Shown here one piece after another: positions 52,702 through 61,143 of a DNA stretch of 64,000 nucleotides (position 1 is the first letter of the stretch; each line of letters starts with the position of its first letter). The notes beneath the pieces are model-generated. The model saw only the letters and a program-made list of their open reading frames with translations. It made no database searches and was not told the DNA's origin. The stretch is taken from NCBI RefSeq assembly GCF_019511645.1, contig NZ_JAEUAX010000001.1:558001-622000 (forward strand). Direction: 5' to 3'. Made by a program: the position numbers and the translations under genes. Source of the stretch: Microbacterium ureisolvens (GTDB lineage Bacteria > Actinomycetota > Actinomycetes > Actinomycetales > Microbacteriaceae).

Positions 52702-55200
52702 CTAGACGCCGGAGTACGCGACGATACCGCGGCGCACCGCATCCAACGCCTTACGAGCCGTGCCCGCGATCGGCTGGTCGGCGACGATCGACAGCTGGTC
52801 GAGCAGATCGATCGTCTGCTTCGACCAGCGCACGAAGTCGCCGGCTGCCATGTCGGCTTCCACCAGCACACGGTCGAGCATGCCGCCGCGTGCCCAGGTG
52901 TGCATCGCCTGCGCGAGACCGGCGGAGACCGGCTCGGTGCCGGGCAGCCGGTGCTCCTGCTCGAGGTCGTCGAGCTCCTGCCACAGCGACAGCGTCGCCT
53001 CGAACGCGGGGCGGAACGCACCTCGCGGCAGCCCCCGCTCCCCCGGGCCGCCGTCGTCGCGCCGCGGCTCGTACACCAGCGAGCAGGCGAGGGCGGCGAG
53101 GGACGCGGCATCCAGGTCCTTCCAGATGCCGCGTCGCAGCGACTCGGCGACGAGGAGGTCGCGCTCCCCGTAGATGCGCCGCATGGTGCGCCCCGCGGGC
53201 GTGAGTGTCGTGGTGCCGTCGCCGTCGATCGACACGTACTCGAGCGCGCCCAGCACATCGACGACGCGGTCGAAGATGCGGGCCACGGTGCCGGTTCGGG
53301 TCTCGATCTGCCGCCGCAGCTTGTCGACGTCGCGCTTGAGCTTCCAGTACCGCTCGGCCCACCGCGCGTGCTGCTCGCGATCCGGGCACTGATGGCACGG
53401 GTGGCGCTGCATCTGCTTGCGCAGGCTCGCGATGTGGCGCAGGCGCTCATCGCGAGTGCGTCGTGACGCGTTCGCGTCCTTGCGGTTCAGCTTCTCGACG
53501 TCGCTCAGCTCGCGGCGGATGCGCGAGTACTCGGCGAAGTCGCCGCGGTCGCAGGTCATCGCCTTCGCGTAGCCGGCGAGCGACTCCTCCTGCTCCTTCA
53601 CCTGCCGGGCGAGTCCGACGACAGCGCGGTCGGCTTGGAACTGGGCGAAGGAGGACTCGAGGATCTCACGCGCCTTCGCCCGGCCGAACTGGTCGATCAG
53701 GTTGACCGCCATGTTGTAGGTGGGCCGGAAGCTCGAGTTGAGCGGGTACGTGCGTCGCGACGCGAGCGCGGCGACGGCCTGCGGGTCGAGCCCCTCGGTC
53801 CACTGGATGACCGCGTGCCCCTCGACATCGATCCCGCGGCGGCCCGCGCGGCCGGTGAGCTGGGTGTACTCCCCCGACGTGATGGCGACGCGGGCCTCGC
53901 CGTTGAACTTCTCGAGCTTCTCCAGCACGACGGTGCGCGCCGGCATGTTGATGCCGAGAGCCAGGGTCTCGGTGGCGAACACCACCTTCACGAGCTTGCG
54001 CTGGAAGAGCTCCTCGACGACCTCCTTGAACGCCGGCAGCAGCCCGGCGTGGTGGGATGCGACGCCACGCTCGAGGTTGTCGCGCCACTCCCAGAAGCCC
54101 AGCACGGCGAGATCCTCCTCGAGGAGCGTTCGTGTGCGCTCCTCGATCACGGCGCGGATCTCGCGACGCTCGTCCTGCGACGTGAGCCGCACGCCCGCGC
54201 GCCGCACCTGCTGGACCGCGGCGTCGCACCCCGCCCGGCTGAAGATGAAGAAGATCGCGGGCAGCAGGTTGGCGCGCGACAGCAGCTCGACGACATCGGG
54301 GCGATCGAGGCGCTCGATCCGCTGCACGTTCGCGGACCGCACGGGGCGCTTGCCACCGCGGTTCGGACGGCGACGGGATGCCTCGTACCCCGCCTGCCGC
54401 GCACTGTTCGACGCCTGCACGCGATGATTGCGCTCGAAGTTCTGGCCCTTGAACGAGCGGATGCGCATGAGCTCCTGGTTGACCTGAGCGGTCGCGATGC
54501 CGGCGCGGTCGTCGAAGAGCGGCAGCAGGTCGCCGCGGACGAGCACATGCTGCTCGAGGGGAACCGGACGCGTCTCGGAGACGATCACCTCGGTGTCTCC
54601 GCGCACGGTGTCGAGCCAGTCGCCGAACTCCTCGGCGTTCGAAACGGTCGCCGACAGGGAGATCAGCCGCACGCTCGGCGCGAGGTGGATGATGACCTCC
54701 TCCCACACCGCGCCGCGGAAACGGTCGGCGAGGTAGTGCACCTCGTCCATGACCACGTACCGGAGGCCGCGCAGCGCCGGGGAGTCGGCGTACAGCATGT
54801 TGCGCAGCACCTCGGTGGTCATGACCACGATGCGCGCGTTGCCGTTGATGTTGGTGTCGCCGGTGAGGAGTCCGACCTCATCAGGACCGTAGACGTCCTG
54901 GAGCTCGCGGAACTTCTGGTTCGAGAGCGCCTTCATCGGGGTCGTGTAGAACGCCTTGTCTCCCGGCTCGCGCATCGCCAGGTGCACCGCGAACTCGCCG
55001 ACGATCGTCTTGCCCGCCCCGGTGGGTGCGGCCACCAGGACGCTGCGGCCCTCCTCGAGGGCGCGGCATCCTTCGATCTGGAACGGATCGAGGGTGAACC
55101 GCTGGGAGGCTGCGAAGGCGGCCGTGATCGGATGCGTGCGATCCAGGCGCGCCGATGCGCTCGCTCGCGCGTAGCGGTCGGCGGGAGCGGGGTCGCTCAC
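52702..55200 (-). CDS. helY: Ski2/Mtr4-like DEAD/DEAH-box helicase (HelY)
   Basis: This 832-residue RNA helicase has Walker A VAAPTGAGKTIVGEF (about residue 59), a DEVH box in VVMDEVHYLADR, SLSATVSNAEEFGDWL, and QLTGRAGRRGID. A CHQCPDREQH segment near 640 is a conserved cysteine pair of the family. The C-terminal 200 residues form the helical DSHCT-like domain. It probably takes part in RNA turnover. GTG 55200 overlaps the tatC stop (GTGA). The order pafB-pafC-tatA-tatC-helY matches M. tuberculosis. Confidence 0.94.
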   Translation of the reverse strand: MSDPAPADRYARASASARLDRTHPITAAFAASQRFTLDPFQIEGCRALEEGRSVLVAAPTGAGKTIVGEFAVHLAMREPGDKAFYTTPMKALSNQKFRELQDVYGPDEVGLLTGDTNINGNARIVVMTTEVLRNMLYADSPALRGLRYVVMDEVHYLADRFRGAVWEEVIIHLAPSVRLISLSATVSNAEEFGDWLDTVRGDTEVIVSETRPVPLEQHVLVRGDLLPLFDDRAGIATAQVNQELMRIRSFKGQNFERNHRVQASNSARQAGYEASRRRPNRGGKRPVRSANVQRIERLDRPDVVELLSRANLLPAIFFIFSRAGCDAAVQQVRRAGVRLTSQDERREIRAVIEERTRTLLEEDLAVLGFWEWRDNLERGVASHHAGLLPAFKEVVEELFQRKLVKVVFATETLALGINMPARTVVLEKLEKFNGEARVAITSGEYTQLTGRAGRRGIDVEGHAVIQWTEGLDPQAVAALASRRTYPLNSSFRPTYNMAVNLIDQFGRAKAREILESSFAQFQADRAVVGLARQVKEQEESLAGYAKAMTCDRGDFAEYSRIRRELSDVEKLNRKDANASRRTRDERLRHIASLRKQMQRHPCHQCPDREQHARWAERYWKLKRDVDKLRRQIETRTGTVARIFDRVVDVLGALEYVSIDGDGTTTLTPAGRTMRRIYGERDLLVAESLRRGIWKDLDAASLAALACSLVYEPRRDDGGPGERGLPRGAFRPAFEATLSLWQELDDLEQEHRLPGTEPVSAGLAQAMHTWARGGMLDRVLVEADMAAGDFVRWSKQTIDLLDQLSIVADQPIAGTARKALDAVRRGIVAYSGV

Positions 55201-56024
55201 GAGACCTCGGGCGGCAGAAGCCCGGCTGCGCGGTCGCGCTTCGACTTGCGGCGATCGAACAGCATCGAGAGGCCGACCGCGGCGAAGTAGAGCACGCACA
55301 GGATGCCCGCGAGCAGCAGCATCGAGGTGACGTCCGCGGCGGGGGTCGCGGCGGCGGCGAACACGGTGATCACGATGATGGCGACCCGCCACCGCTTGAG
55401 GATGCCGCGCCCCGACACGACACCCGCGAGGTTCAGCGCCACCAGGAAGACCGGCGTCACGAACGAGATGCCGATCACCAGGAGCAACTTGAAGACGAAG
55501 TCGTAGTACGTGGCGTAGTCGTAGAACTGCGCGACGCCTTGATCGTTCGGCACGAAGTTGGCCATCAGCACGACCATGTGCGGCATGATCAGCCAGCCGA
55601 CGTACAGCCCTGCGACGAACAGCGGGATCGCGGACGCGAGGAACCCGATCGTGTAGCTGATCTCTTTGCGTGTGAGGCCGGGCATGATGAACGCCCAGAT
55701 CTGCCACAGCCATATCGGCGCCGAGATCAGCAGGCCGATCGCGAACGCGATGCGCATGTGCAGATCGAAGCCGCTCGAGACGGTCGTGAAGTTGAGCGCG
55801 ATGTACTGGTCGCCCCGCTCGGTCGCGATCTGCACGATCGGCTGTGCCAGCAGGTCGATGACCCAGCCGCTGATGATGAACGCGACGACCATGCCGACCA
55901 CGAGGCCGGCGGCGGCGATGAAGAACCGCCGACGCAGCTCGCGGAGGTGTCCGCCCAGCGACATGCGCTTGTCGCGCCGAGGCTGCTCAGGCTCCTCGAT
56001 GCGCGGTGGATCCGTGGTGACCAC
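55197..56024 (-). CDS. tatC: Sec-independent protein translocase TatC
   Basis: This 275-residue membrane protein has six helices. Family signatures: MSLGGHLRELRRRFFIAAAG (in parts) at the first helix, PIWLWQIWAFIMPGLTRKE, and GYFVGWL-like AGLYVGWLIMPHMV. It is the receptor for twin-arginine signal peptides and works with TatA. GTG 56024 lies 6 nt after the tatA stop. A basic tail (RRKSKRDRAAG) ends the protein. Confidence 0.95.
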   Translation of the reverse strand: MVTTDPPRIEEPEQPRRDKRMSLGGHLRELRRRFFIAAAGLVVGMVVAFIISGWVIDLLAQPIVQIATERGDQYIALNFTTVSSGFDLHMRIAFAIGLLISAPIWLWQIWAFIMPGLTRKEISYTIGFLASAIPLFVAGLYVGWLIMPHMVVLMANFVPNDQGVAQFYDYATYYDFVFKLLLVIGISFVTPVFLVALNLAGVVSGRGILKRWRVAIIVITVFAAAATPAADVTSMLLLAGILCVLYFAAVGLSMLFDRRKSKRDRAAGLLPPEVS

Positions 56025-56030
56025 GGTGGG

Positions 56031-56276
56031 TCAGGATGACGGGTCTGCGGTGCTGCTCGAGCTCGCGGGGGTGTCGGCCTTGGGGGTCTCGGACGCCACG
56101 TTCTCGGCCTTCGGCTTCGCCGTGGAGTCGTCCTCCTTCATCGCCTTCATCTCGCCCTTGAAGACCCGGGCGGACTGACCGAGGCTCTTGGCCAGAGCCG
56201 GCAGTTTCGCGGCCCCGAACAGGAGCAGGATCACCGCGAGGATGATCAGAAGGTGCGGCCATCCGAATGCGCCCAT
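56031..56276 (-). CDS. tatA: Sec-independent protein translocase TatA
   Basis: This 81-residue protein has one N-terminal membrane helix (WPHLLIILAVILLLFGAAKL), then the amphipathic helix LPALAKSLGQSARVFKGEMK with the conserved FG-x-KLP hinge, and a flexible acidic/serine-rich tail. It forms the Tat pore. A Shine-Dalgarno AAGGAG precedes the ATG. Together with tatC it gives a minimal Tat system; no tatB is seen here. Confidence 0.94.
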   Translation of the reverse strand: MGAFGWPHLLIILAVILLLFGAAKLPALAKSLGQSARVFKGEMKAMKEDDSTAKPKAENVASETPKADTPASSSSTADPSS

Positions 56277-56343
56277 GCGGAATCTCCTTGTCGGTGCGGA
56301 TGTGCGTCCAGTGTAACCCGAGGGCGAGGACCCGCGACGGCCC

Positions 56344-57306
56344 TCACCGGTATTGCGCCAGGCCCGCTTCGGCCCATTCCGCGACGGCACGGCGTGCGGG
56401 GGCTGGCTCGAGCACCTCGACGAGGCCGCCGCGGCGCGCCGCGAGGCGTCGGAGGCTGAGTTCGTCGGCGACGCGCATGGTCGCGACGGTGACGCCGCCG
56501 GCTGTCTCGAGCGTCGCGCGATCGAGGTAGTCGCCCAGCAGCGGCGCGACGTCCTCGGGGAAGCGGATGCGCGCGACCACGTCGCCGGCGTCGGTGTCGA
56601 ACCAGTCCGGGGCCTGCTCGCCCGCGTGCGTGCTCGGGATGCCGGTGAGCTCGAGGTCGCTCACGCGGTCCAGGTGGAACGTGCGCATCGCCTCGCGCAG
56701 GTGGCACCAGCCCTGCAGGTACCACTGCCCGCTCGCGATGTGCACCTTCACCGGGTCGACGGTGCGCGTCGTGGGCGCCGCGTCGGGCGCCTTGTACGTG
56801 AACGAGACGGCGACGCCTCGCCGCAGCGCGTCGGAGACGAGGTCGCGCACGGCGTCGACGGGCTCTGTGGCGAGGATCACCTCGGCGGGGATCCCCGACG
56901 CACCGCGCGCGAGCTTCGCGAGCAGCCCCGCGTAGAGTGCGGTGTCGCCCACGCCTGGGATCGACCGCGCCAGCTGCAGCCCCGCCAGCAGCGCCGCCGC
57001 CTCGCGCGCCGTGAGCTTCGGCGCGCGCTCGAGTCCCACCGAGTTCGTGATGACGATGAGGTCGCGCTCGTCGAGGAGGTCCCAGTCGATGTCGAACAGG
57101 TCGTTCGCCATCTGCCAGTACCCTCGGTCTCCCGGGAGACCGATCACGGTGAGCTTCTCCACCATCGACCGCATCTGCTCCGGCGTGACATCGAACTCGT
57201 CGGCGGCCTCGGCGAGCGAGACCTCGCCCTTGCCGATGAGGTACGGAACGAGCTGGAGCATGAGGGCCGCGCGATCGGTCGCGACGAGCTGGCGGCGCAC
57301 GCTCAT
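56344..57306 (-). CDS. pafC: WYL-domain transcriptional regulator PafC
   Basis: This 320-residue protein has an N-terminal winged helix (about 1-65, LVPYLIGKGEVSLAEAADEF, VTPEQMRSMVEKL), a WYL domain (about 140-215: VSFTYKAPDAAPTTRTVDP, GQWYLQGWCHLREAMRTFHLDR) and a C-terminal WCX-like extension. With PafB it forms the heterodimeric activator of the RecA-independent DNA damage response in mycobacteria. ATG 57306 overlaps the pafB stop (ATGA), as expected for stoichiometric partners. Confidence 0.93.
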   Translation of the reverse strand: MSVRRQLVATDRAALMLQLVPYLIGKGEVSLAEAADEFDVTPEQMRSMVEKLTVIGLPGDRGYWQMANDLFDIDWDLLDERDLIVITNSVGLERAPKLTAREAAALLAGLQLARSIPGVGDTALYAGLLAKLARGASGIPAEVILATEPVDAVRDLVSDALRRGVAVSFTYKAPDAAPTTRTVDPVKVHIASGQWYLQGWCHLREAMRTFHLDRVSDLELTGIPSTHAGEQAPDWFDTDAGDVVARIRFPEDVAPLLGDYLDRATLETAGGVTVATMRVADELSLRRLAARRGGLVEVLEPAPARRAVAEWAEAGLAQYR

Positions 57307-58298
57307 GCGATGCCCCCGTGGAGGTCTCGGGCCGCCGCGAGACGGTCGATGACCCGGTCTCGCAGGTCCGCGGGTTCGACCACGCGCACCTCGGGACCGT
57401 ATGAGGCGAGCTCGTCGGCGAAGATGTGGACGTCGACGTAGGGCACGCGAATGCCCTGCTCGGCCGGCTGCGCACGCCGAGCGAGACGCAGCGCAGCCTC
57501 CGTGCCCGGGTTCACCTCGAGCAGCGCCGAATTGCGCGCGGCGACCTCCTCGAGGCCGGCGAGGGCGCGGTCGCCAGCGCCCTCGCGAAGCGCCGGGTCG
57601 AAGGATGCGCGGGTGACGGCGATGGGCCCGACGATGCGTGCCAGGAGGAAGGTGCGGTCGGCGTGGACGTCCAGGTCGATGCCGAACACGTGCCACCGGC
57701 CCTCGTACTCGACGAGCGCGAGGGGCTGCACGCGCCGGGTGCGAGGCGCGGCCTCCCCCGGCTTGAGGTATGGGAAGGTGACGACGCGGCTCGACTCGAT
57801 CGCCTGCTGCAGCGCGGGGAACGCGGGGTCGCGCAGGCTCAGGCGTGGCGAGAACCCGATGATGGGCTCGTCGACGAGGTCCCCGAGCGCACGGATCTTG
57901 CGCAGGCCGCTGCGGGCGTCATCCGACAGGGAGCTCTCGCTCCAGACCCCGCCGGCGAGGGTGAGCAGCGCCAGCTCGGCCGGAGTGAACTCGATGTCCT
58001 CCGGGAGTTCGTACTCCGCGCTCGGCACCCGGTACCGCGCCTCACGGAGGTCGTCCGGGTCGGCCCAATCGCCGATCGTCTCGATGGGAACGCCCAGCCC
58101 GCGCAGGGACTCCTTGTCGCGCTCGAACATCTTCTCGAGCGCGTCCTTCGACGCCCCCGCCTCGCTCTGCTCGCGGTAGCCCGCGACCGACGTCAGGATG
58201 GTGTCCTTCGTGAGCCCCTGATCGGTCGCGATCAGCGCCACCACGAGGTTCACCAGGCGCTCCTCGGGCGGGATCTTCGCGGCGGCAGTGGCAGGCAC
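57303..58298 (-). CDS. pafB: WYL-domain transcriptional regulator PafB
   Basis: This 331-residue protein has the same layout as PafC: an N-terminal helix-turn-helix (LVNLVVALIATDQGLTKDTI, ALEKMFERDKESLRGLG), a WYL domain (about 155-230: VTFPYLKPGEAAPRTRRVQP, YEGRWHVFGIDLDVHADRTF) and a WCX extension. GTG 58298 lies 6 nt after TAGGAT, so it has its own, apparently leaderless, promoter. In M. tuberculosis it is preceded by pafA; here the next gene upstream is an FKBP lipoprotein. Confidence 0.93.
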   Translation of the reverse strand: MPATAAAKIPPEERLVNLVVALIATDQGLTKDTILTSVAGYREQSEAGASKDALEKMFERDKESLRGLGVPIETIGDWADPDDLREARYRVPSAEYELPEDIEFTPAELALLTLAGGVWSESSLSDDARSGLRKIRALGDLVDEPIIGFSPRLSLRDPAFPALQQAIESSRVVTFPYLKPGEAAPRTRRVQPLALVEYEGRWHVFGIDLDVHADRTFLLARIVGPIAVTRASFDPALREGAGDRALAGLEEVAARNSALLEVNPGTEAALRLARRAQPAEQGIRVPYVDVHIFADELASYGPEVRVVEPADLRDRVIDRLAAARDLHGGIA

Positions 58299-58304
58299 CC
58301 GCCT

Positions 58305-58310
58305 ATCCTA
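58305..58310 (-). promoter_or_regulatory. -10 box (TAGGAT) of pafB-pafC
   Basis: On the minus strand TAGGAT ends 6 nt before the pafB GTG, in the 45-nt gap after the FKBP gene. Confidence 0.55.
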
Positions 58311-58343
58311 CGGCCGCCTGTGGCGAGGTCGTCGAACCCCCGG

Positions 58344-59309
58344 CTACTCCGACGGCACCGCGTCGACACCGAGGATGTCGATCACGAAGACCAGCGTCGA
58401 GTCGGCCGGGATGCCGCCCTGCGCCTGGTCGCCGTAGCCCTGGTCCGGGGGCACGACGACGAGCACCTGCGAGCCGACGGTCTGGCCCTCGAGCGCCTTC
58501 GCGAAGCCGGGAACCACCGCGTCGAGCGTGAGCGATGCGGGCTCGCCGTCCCACGTGGAGTCGAAAGGCTCGTCTTCGCCCCAGACCACACCGGTGTAGT
58601 GGACGCGGACCGGCTGCTCGCCGGTGACCTCCTCACCGTCGCCCTTCTTGAGGGTCTGGATCGTGAGCTCACTCGGGGCCGCGCCGTCGGGGATGATGAG
58701 GCCCGGGCGCCCGTCGGGCGCACGCACGACGCTCGGCAGCCCGAAGCCGCTGTTGAACTGGTTCTGGCCGTCGGCTGCCGCGAGATACACCTTGCGGAGG
58801 TCGATGACGGCGACGAGGGCGTCTCCGTCGTCGAGGCCCGCCTGCTCGGCGACGCCGTCGCCGAGGTCGTCGGGCGACAGCGCGATGGCGACGCGGGATC
58901 CCTCGGTCGCGCAGTGCAGCGCGTCCTCGAAGCCGGGGAAGTTGGCGAACTGCCCGACCGAGCCCACCCGCGACAGGTCGCCGTCGTACGGCGTCGCGGC
59001 GATCAGCTCGCCGGTCGTGCCGCTGAACAGGGCGACGTCGAGCACGACGGGCTGGCTCGCGGACGTGATGGCGGTGCCGTCACCGGTCACGACGTCCTTG
59101 AAGCCGAGCTCGGCTGCCTTCACGGGCGTGTACAGCTCGACCTCCGGCTCGTCCTCGGTGTCGCCGGTGACGGTGATGAGGTCCATCACGTCGGGGTTCG
59201 ACACCTCGGGACGCGAGCAGTCGGACAGGGGCGAGCCGGGCAGCGAGCATCCGGCCAGGCCGACGGTCACCAGTCCCAGGACAACCAGGGCAGCGGGGAT
59301 CTTGCGCAC
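58344..59309 (-). CDS. FKBP-type peptidyl-prolyl isomerase lipoprotein
   Basis: This 321-residue secreted lipoprotein has a signal peptide ending in the lipobox VGLAGC (Cys21). Residues about 30-190 look like a degenerate FKBP-related domain, and about 205-318 form a full FKBP domain: VRVHYTGVVWGEDEPFDSTW, VPGFAKALEGQTVGSQVLVV, PPDQGYGDQ, STLVFVIDILGV. It probably assists folding of exported proteins. GTG 59309 follows TAAACT by 6 nt; that box overlaps the trmI stop. Confidence 0.92.
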   Translation of the reverse strand: MRKIPAALVVLGLVTVGLAGCSLPGSPLSDCSRPEVSNPDVMDLITVTGDTEDEPEVELYTPVKAAELGFKDVVTGDGTAITSASQPVVLDVALFSGTTGELIAATPYDGDLSRVGSVGQFANFPGFEDALHCATEGSRVAIALSPDDLGDGVAEQAGLDDGDALVAVIDLRKVYLAAADGQNQFNSGFGLPSVVRAPDGRPGLIIPDGAAPSELTIQTLKKGDGEEVTGEQPVRVHYTGVVWGEDEPFDSTWDGEPASLTLDAVVPGFAKALEGQTVGSQVLVVVPPDQGYGDQAQGGIPADSTLVFVIDILGVDAVPSE

Positions 59310-59315
59310 CGGGCT

Positions 59316-59321
59316 AGTTTA
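59316..59321 (-). promoter_or_regulatory. -10 box (TAAACT) of the FKBP gene overlapping the trmI stop
   Basis: On the minus strand TAAACT starts with the trmI TAA stop codon and ends 6 nt before the FKBP GTG. Confidence 0.5.
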
Positions 59322-60347
59322 GGCGGACTCGTCGGGCGCGTCGGACCGTCCGGCCGCCTGGCGGGCGCCCTCGGCCGCGCGCTCGGCCTCGCGGACGCGT
59401 TTGCGCAGGTTCTTGTCGGTGATCTGCCGGTCGCCGACCGCGCCGGGCGTCCACAGCTCCACGTCCTCGTCGCCGTAGCTGGACTTCGACGCGCGCCGCT
59501 TCACCTCGGGAGGGATGGCCCCGGGCGCGAGCCGTCGCGCCCACACGAGGAAGCCGGTGTGCGCGACCATGCGGTGATCGGGGCGCACCGCGAGGCCCTC
59601 GACGTGCCAGCCGCGCACCATGGTCTCGTTGGCGTCGGGCTCGGTGAACAGCCCGGTGCCGCGGATGTACTCCGCGACGCGGCTCAGCTGGGTCGCCGTC
59701 GCGACGTAGCAGACCACGACGCCGCCGGGCGTGAGCGCCTCGGCCACCGCGTCGATGCACTCCCAGGGCGCGAGCATGTCGAGCACGACACGATCGACGG
59801 ATGCCTCGGCCACCGTGTCGTTCAGCTCCTCGGCGAGATCGCCCACGACCACGTCCCAGTTCGCCGGGACGTGCCCGGTGAAGGTCTCGACGTTCGCCCG
59901 CGCGACCGCGGCGAAGTCGTCACGGCGCTCGAATGAGACGAGCCGGCCCTCGGCGCCGATCGCGCGCAGCAGCCACAGCGACAGCGCTCCCGAGCCCACG
60001 CCGGCTTCGACGACCGTGGCGCCGGGGAAGATGTCGGCCTCGGCGAGGATCTGCGCGGCGTCCTTCGGGTACACGATCGCAGCTCCCCGCGGCATGGACA
60101 TCACGAAGTCGCGCAGGAGCGGCCGCAGCGCGAGGTACTCATGCCCGCCGCTGTTGGCGACGACCGATCCGTCGGGCTGCCCGACGAGCTGCGAGTGCCG
60201 CAGCACGCCGTGGTGCGTGTGCAGCTCACCGCCCTCGCGCAGCGTGATGGTGTGAAGGCGACCCTTGGGGCCGGTGAGCTGCACGCGGTCGCCGAGGCGG
60301 AAGGGCCCGCTCGGGCGCTCGCCGCCCGGTTCCAGGTCGTCGGTCAT
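59319..60347 (-). CDS. trmI: tRNA (adenine-N1)-methyltransferase TrmI
   Basis: This 342-residue enzyme makes m1A58 in the tRNA T loop. The N-terminal beta domain (1-75) has RVQLTGPKGRLHTITL. The SAM domain has VVEAGVGSGALSLWLL (motif I), RLVSFERRDDFAAVARAN, and SVDRVVLDMLAPWECID. The tail (DKNLRKRVREAERAAEGARQ) is a charged helix beyond the usual core. ATG 60347 overlaps the HAD gene stop (ATGA). In M. tuberculosis this gene borders the Pup-proteasome cluster. Confidence 0.94.
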   Translation of the reverse strand: MTDDLEPGGERPSGPFRLGDRVQLTGPKGRLHTITLREGGELHTHHGVLRHSQLVGQPDGSVVANSGGHEYLALRPLLRDFVMSMPRGAAIVYPKDAAQILAEADIFPGATVVEAGVGSGALSLWLLRAIGAEGRLVSFERRDDFAAVARANVETFTGHVPANWDVVVGDLAEELNDTVAEASVDRVVLDMLAPWECIDAVAEALTPGGVVVCYVATATQLSRVAEYIRGTGLFTEPDANETMVRGWHVEGLAVRPDHRMVAHTGFLVWARRLAPGAIPPEVKRRASKSSYGDEDVELWTPGAVGDRQITDKNLRKRVREAERAAEGARQAAGRSDAPDESA

Positions 60348-61051
60348 CGGGCGGCCCCCTCGGCGGGGTGCGGGACGTGAACGCGGGCGCGGTGCGCCGC
60401 GTGGAACTCCGCCACGTCGGCGGCGGTGCGCCCTTCGAGGCTGTCCCACAGCGTGTGGGCGCCGGCGCCGGTGAGCGACACCATGAGCGGCACGCCGATG
60501 ACCGACGCGCCCGAGGCCACGGCGGAGCGCAGCCCGTTGGGCGAGTCCTCGATGGCGACGGTCTCGTCGGGCGTGACGCCGAGCGCCTCGCAGGCCTGCA
60601 GGTACGGATCGGGGAATGGCTTCGGGCGCGTTGCGTCGTCGCCCGCGACGACGACGTCGAACGCGTCGAAGTCGATCAGGTCGACCACGGTCTGCGCCAT
60701 GCGGCGCATCGACATCGTCACGAGTCCCGTCTTGATTCCAGCGTCACGCAGGCCCGCCAGCAGCTCGCGGGCGCCCGGGCGGAAGGGCACGCCCGTGGCG
60801 GAGAGCTGGCGCATGACGTCGTCGGTGAGGTGGTCGATGATGGCGTCGGTGCTCATGCGCACGCCCGTGCCCTGCAGGATGCGGGCGGAGTCCTCGAGCC
60901 CGAGGCCGACGAGTCCGAGCGCCTGCTCGTGGGACCACGTCCCGCCGAAGCTCTCGATGAGGGGCGTCTCCGCCGCCATCCAGTACGGCTCGGTATCGAC
61001 GAGGGTGCCGTCCATGTCCCACAGGACGGCGGCGAGTCGGGGCGCATTCAT
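60344..61051 (-). CDS. HAD family hydrolase
   Basis: This 235-residue phosphatase/phosphoglucomutase-type HAD protein has motif I with Asp12 and Asp14 (WDMDGTLVDTEPYW), motif II Thr in GLVTMSMRR, motif III Lys in RPKPFPDPYL and motif IV in VAIEDSPNGLRSAV. A helical cap type 1 lies between motifs I and II. The substrate is unknown. ATG 61051 follows TAGGAT by 6 nt. It forms an operon with trmI and is divergent from the PAC2 gene. Confidence 0.92.
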   Translation of the reverse strand: MNAPRLAAVLWDMDGTLVDTEPYWMAAETPLIESFGGTWSHEQALGLVGLGLEDSARILQGTGVRMSTDAIIDHLTDDVMRQLSATGVPFRPGARELLAGLRDAGIKTGLVTMSMRRMAQTVVDLIDFDAFDVVVAGDDATRPKPFPDPYLQACEALGVTPDETVAIEDSPNGLRSAVASGASVIGVPLMVSLTGAGAHTLWDSLEGRTAADVAEFHAAHRARVHVPHPAEGAAR

Positions 61052-61057
61052 CGTGCA

Positions 61058-61063
61058 ATCCTA
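61058..61063 (-). promoter_or_regulatory. -10 box (TAGGAT) of the HAD-trmI operon
   Basis: On the minus strand TAGGAT ends 6 nt before the ATG at 61051. Confidence 0.55.
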
Positions 61064-61101
61064 CCGAGCCGTCTCCAGCCCTCCCCGGGAGCGGGGGCAT
61101 A

Positions 61102-61107
61102 TCCTGG
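61102..61107 (+). promoter_or_regulatory. Putative -10 box (TATCCT) of the PAC2 gene
   Basis: TATCCT precedes a leader of about 30 nt with a GAAGGGGG ribosome site before GTG 61144. Confidence 0.4.
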
Positions 61108-61143
61108 AGGGAACCCGCAGCGGTTGCAGGTGAAGGGGGTCTC

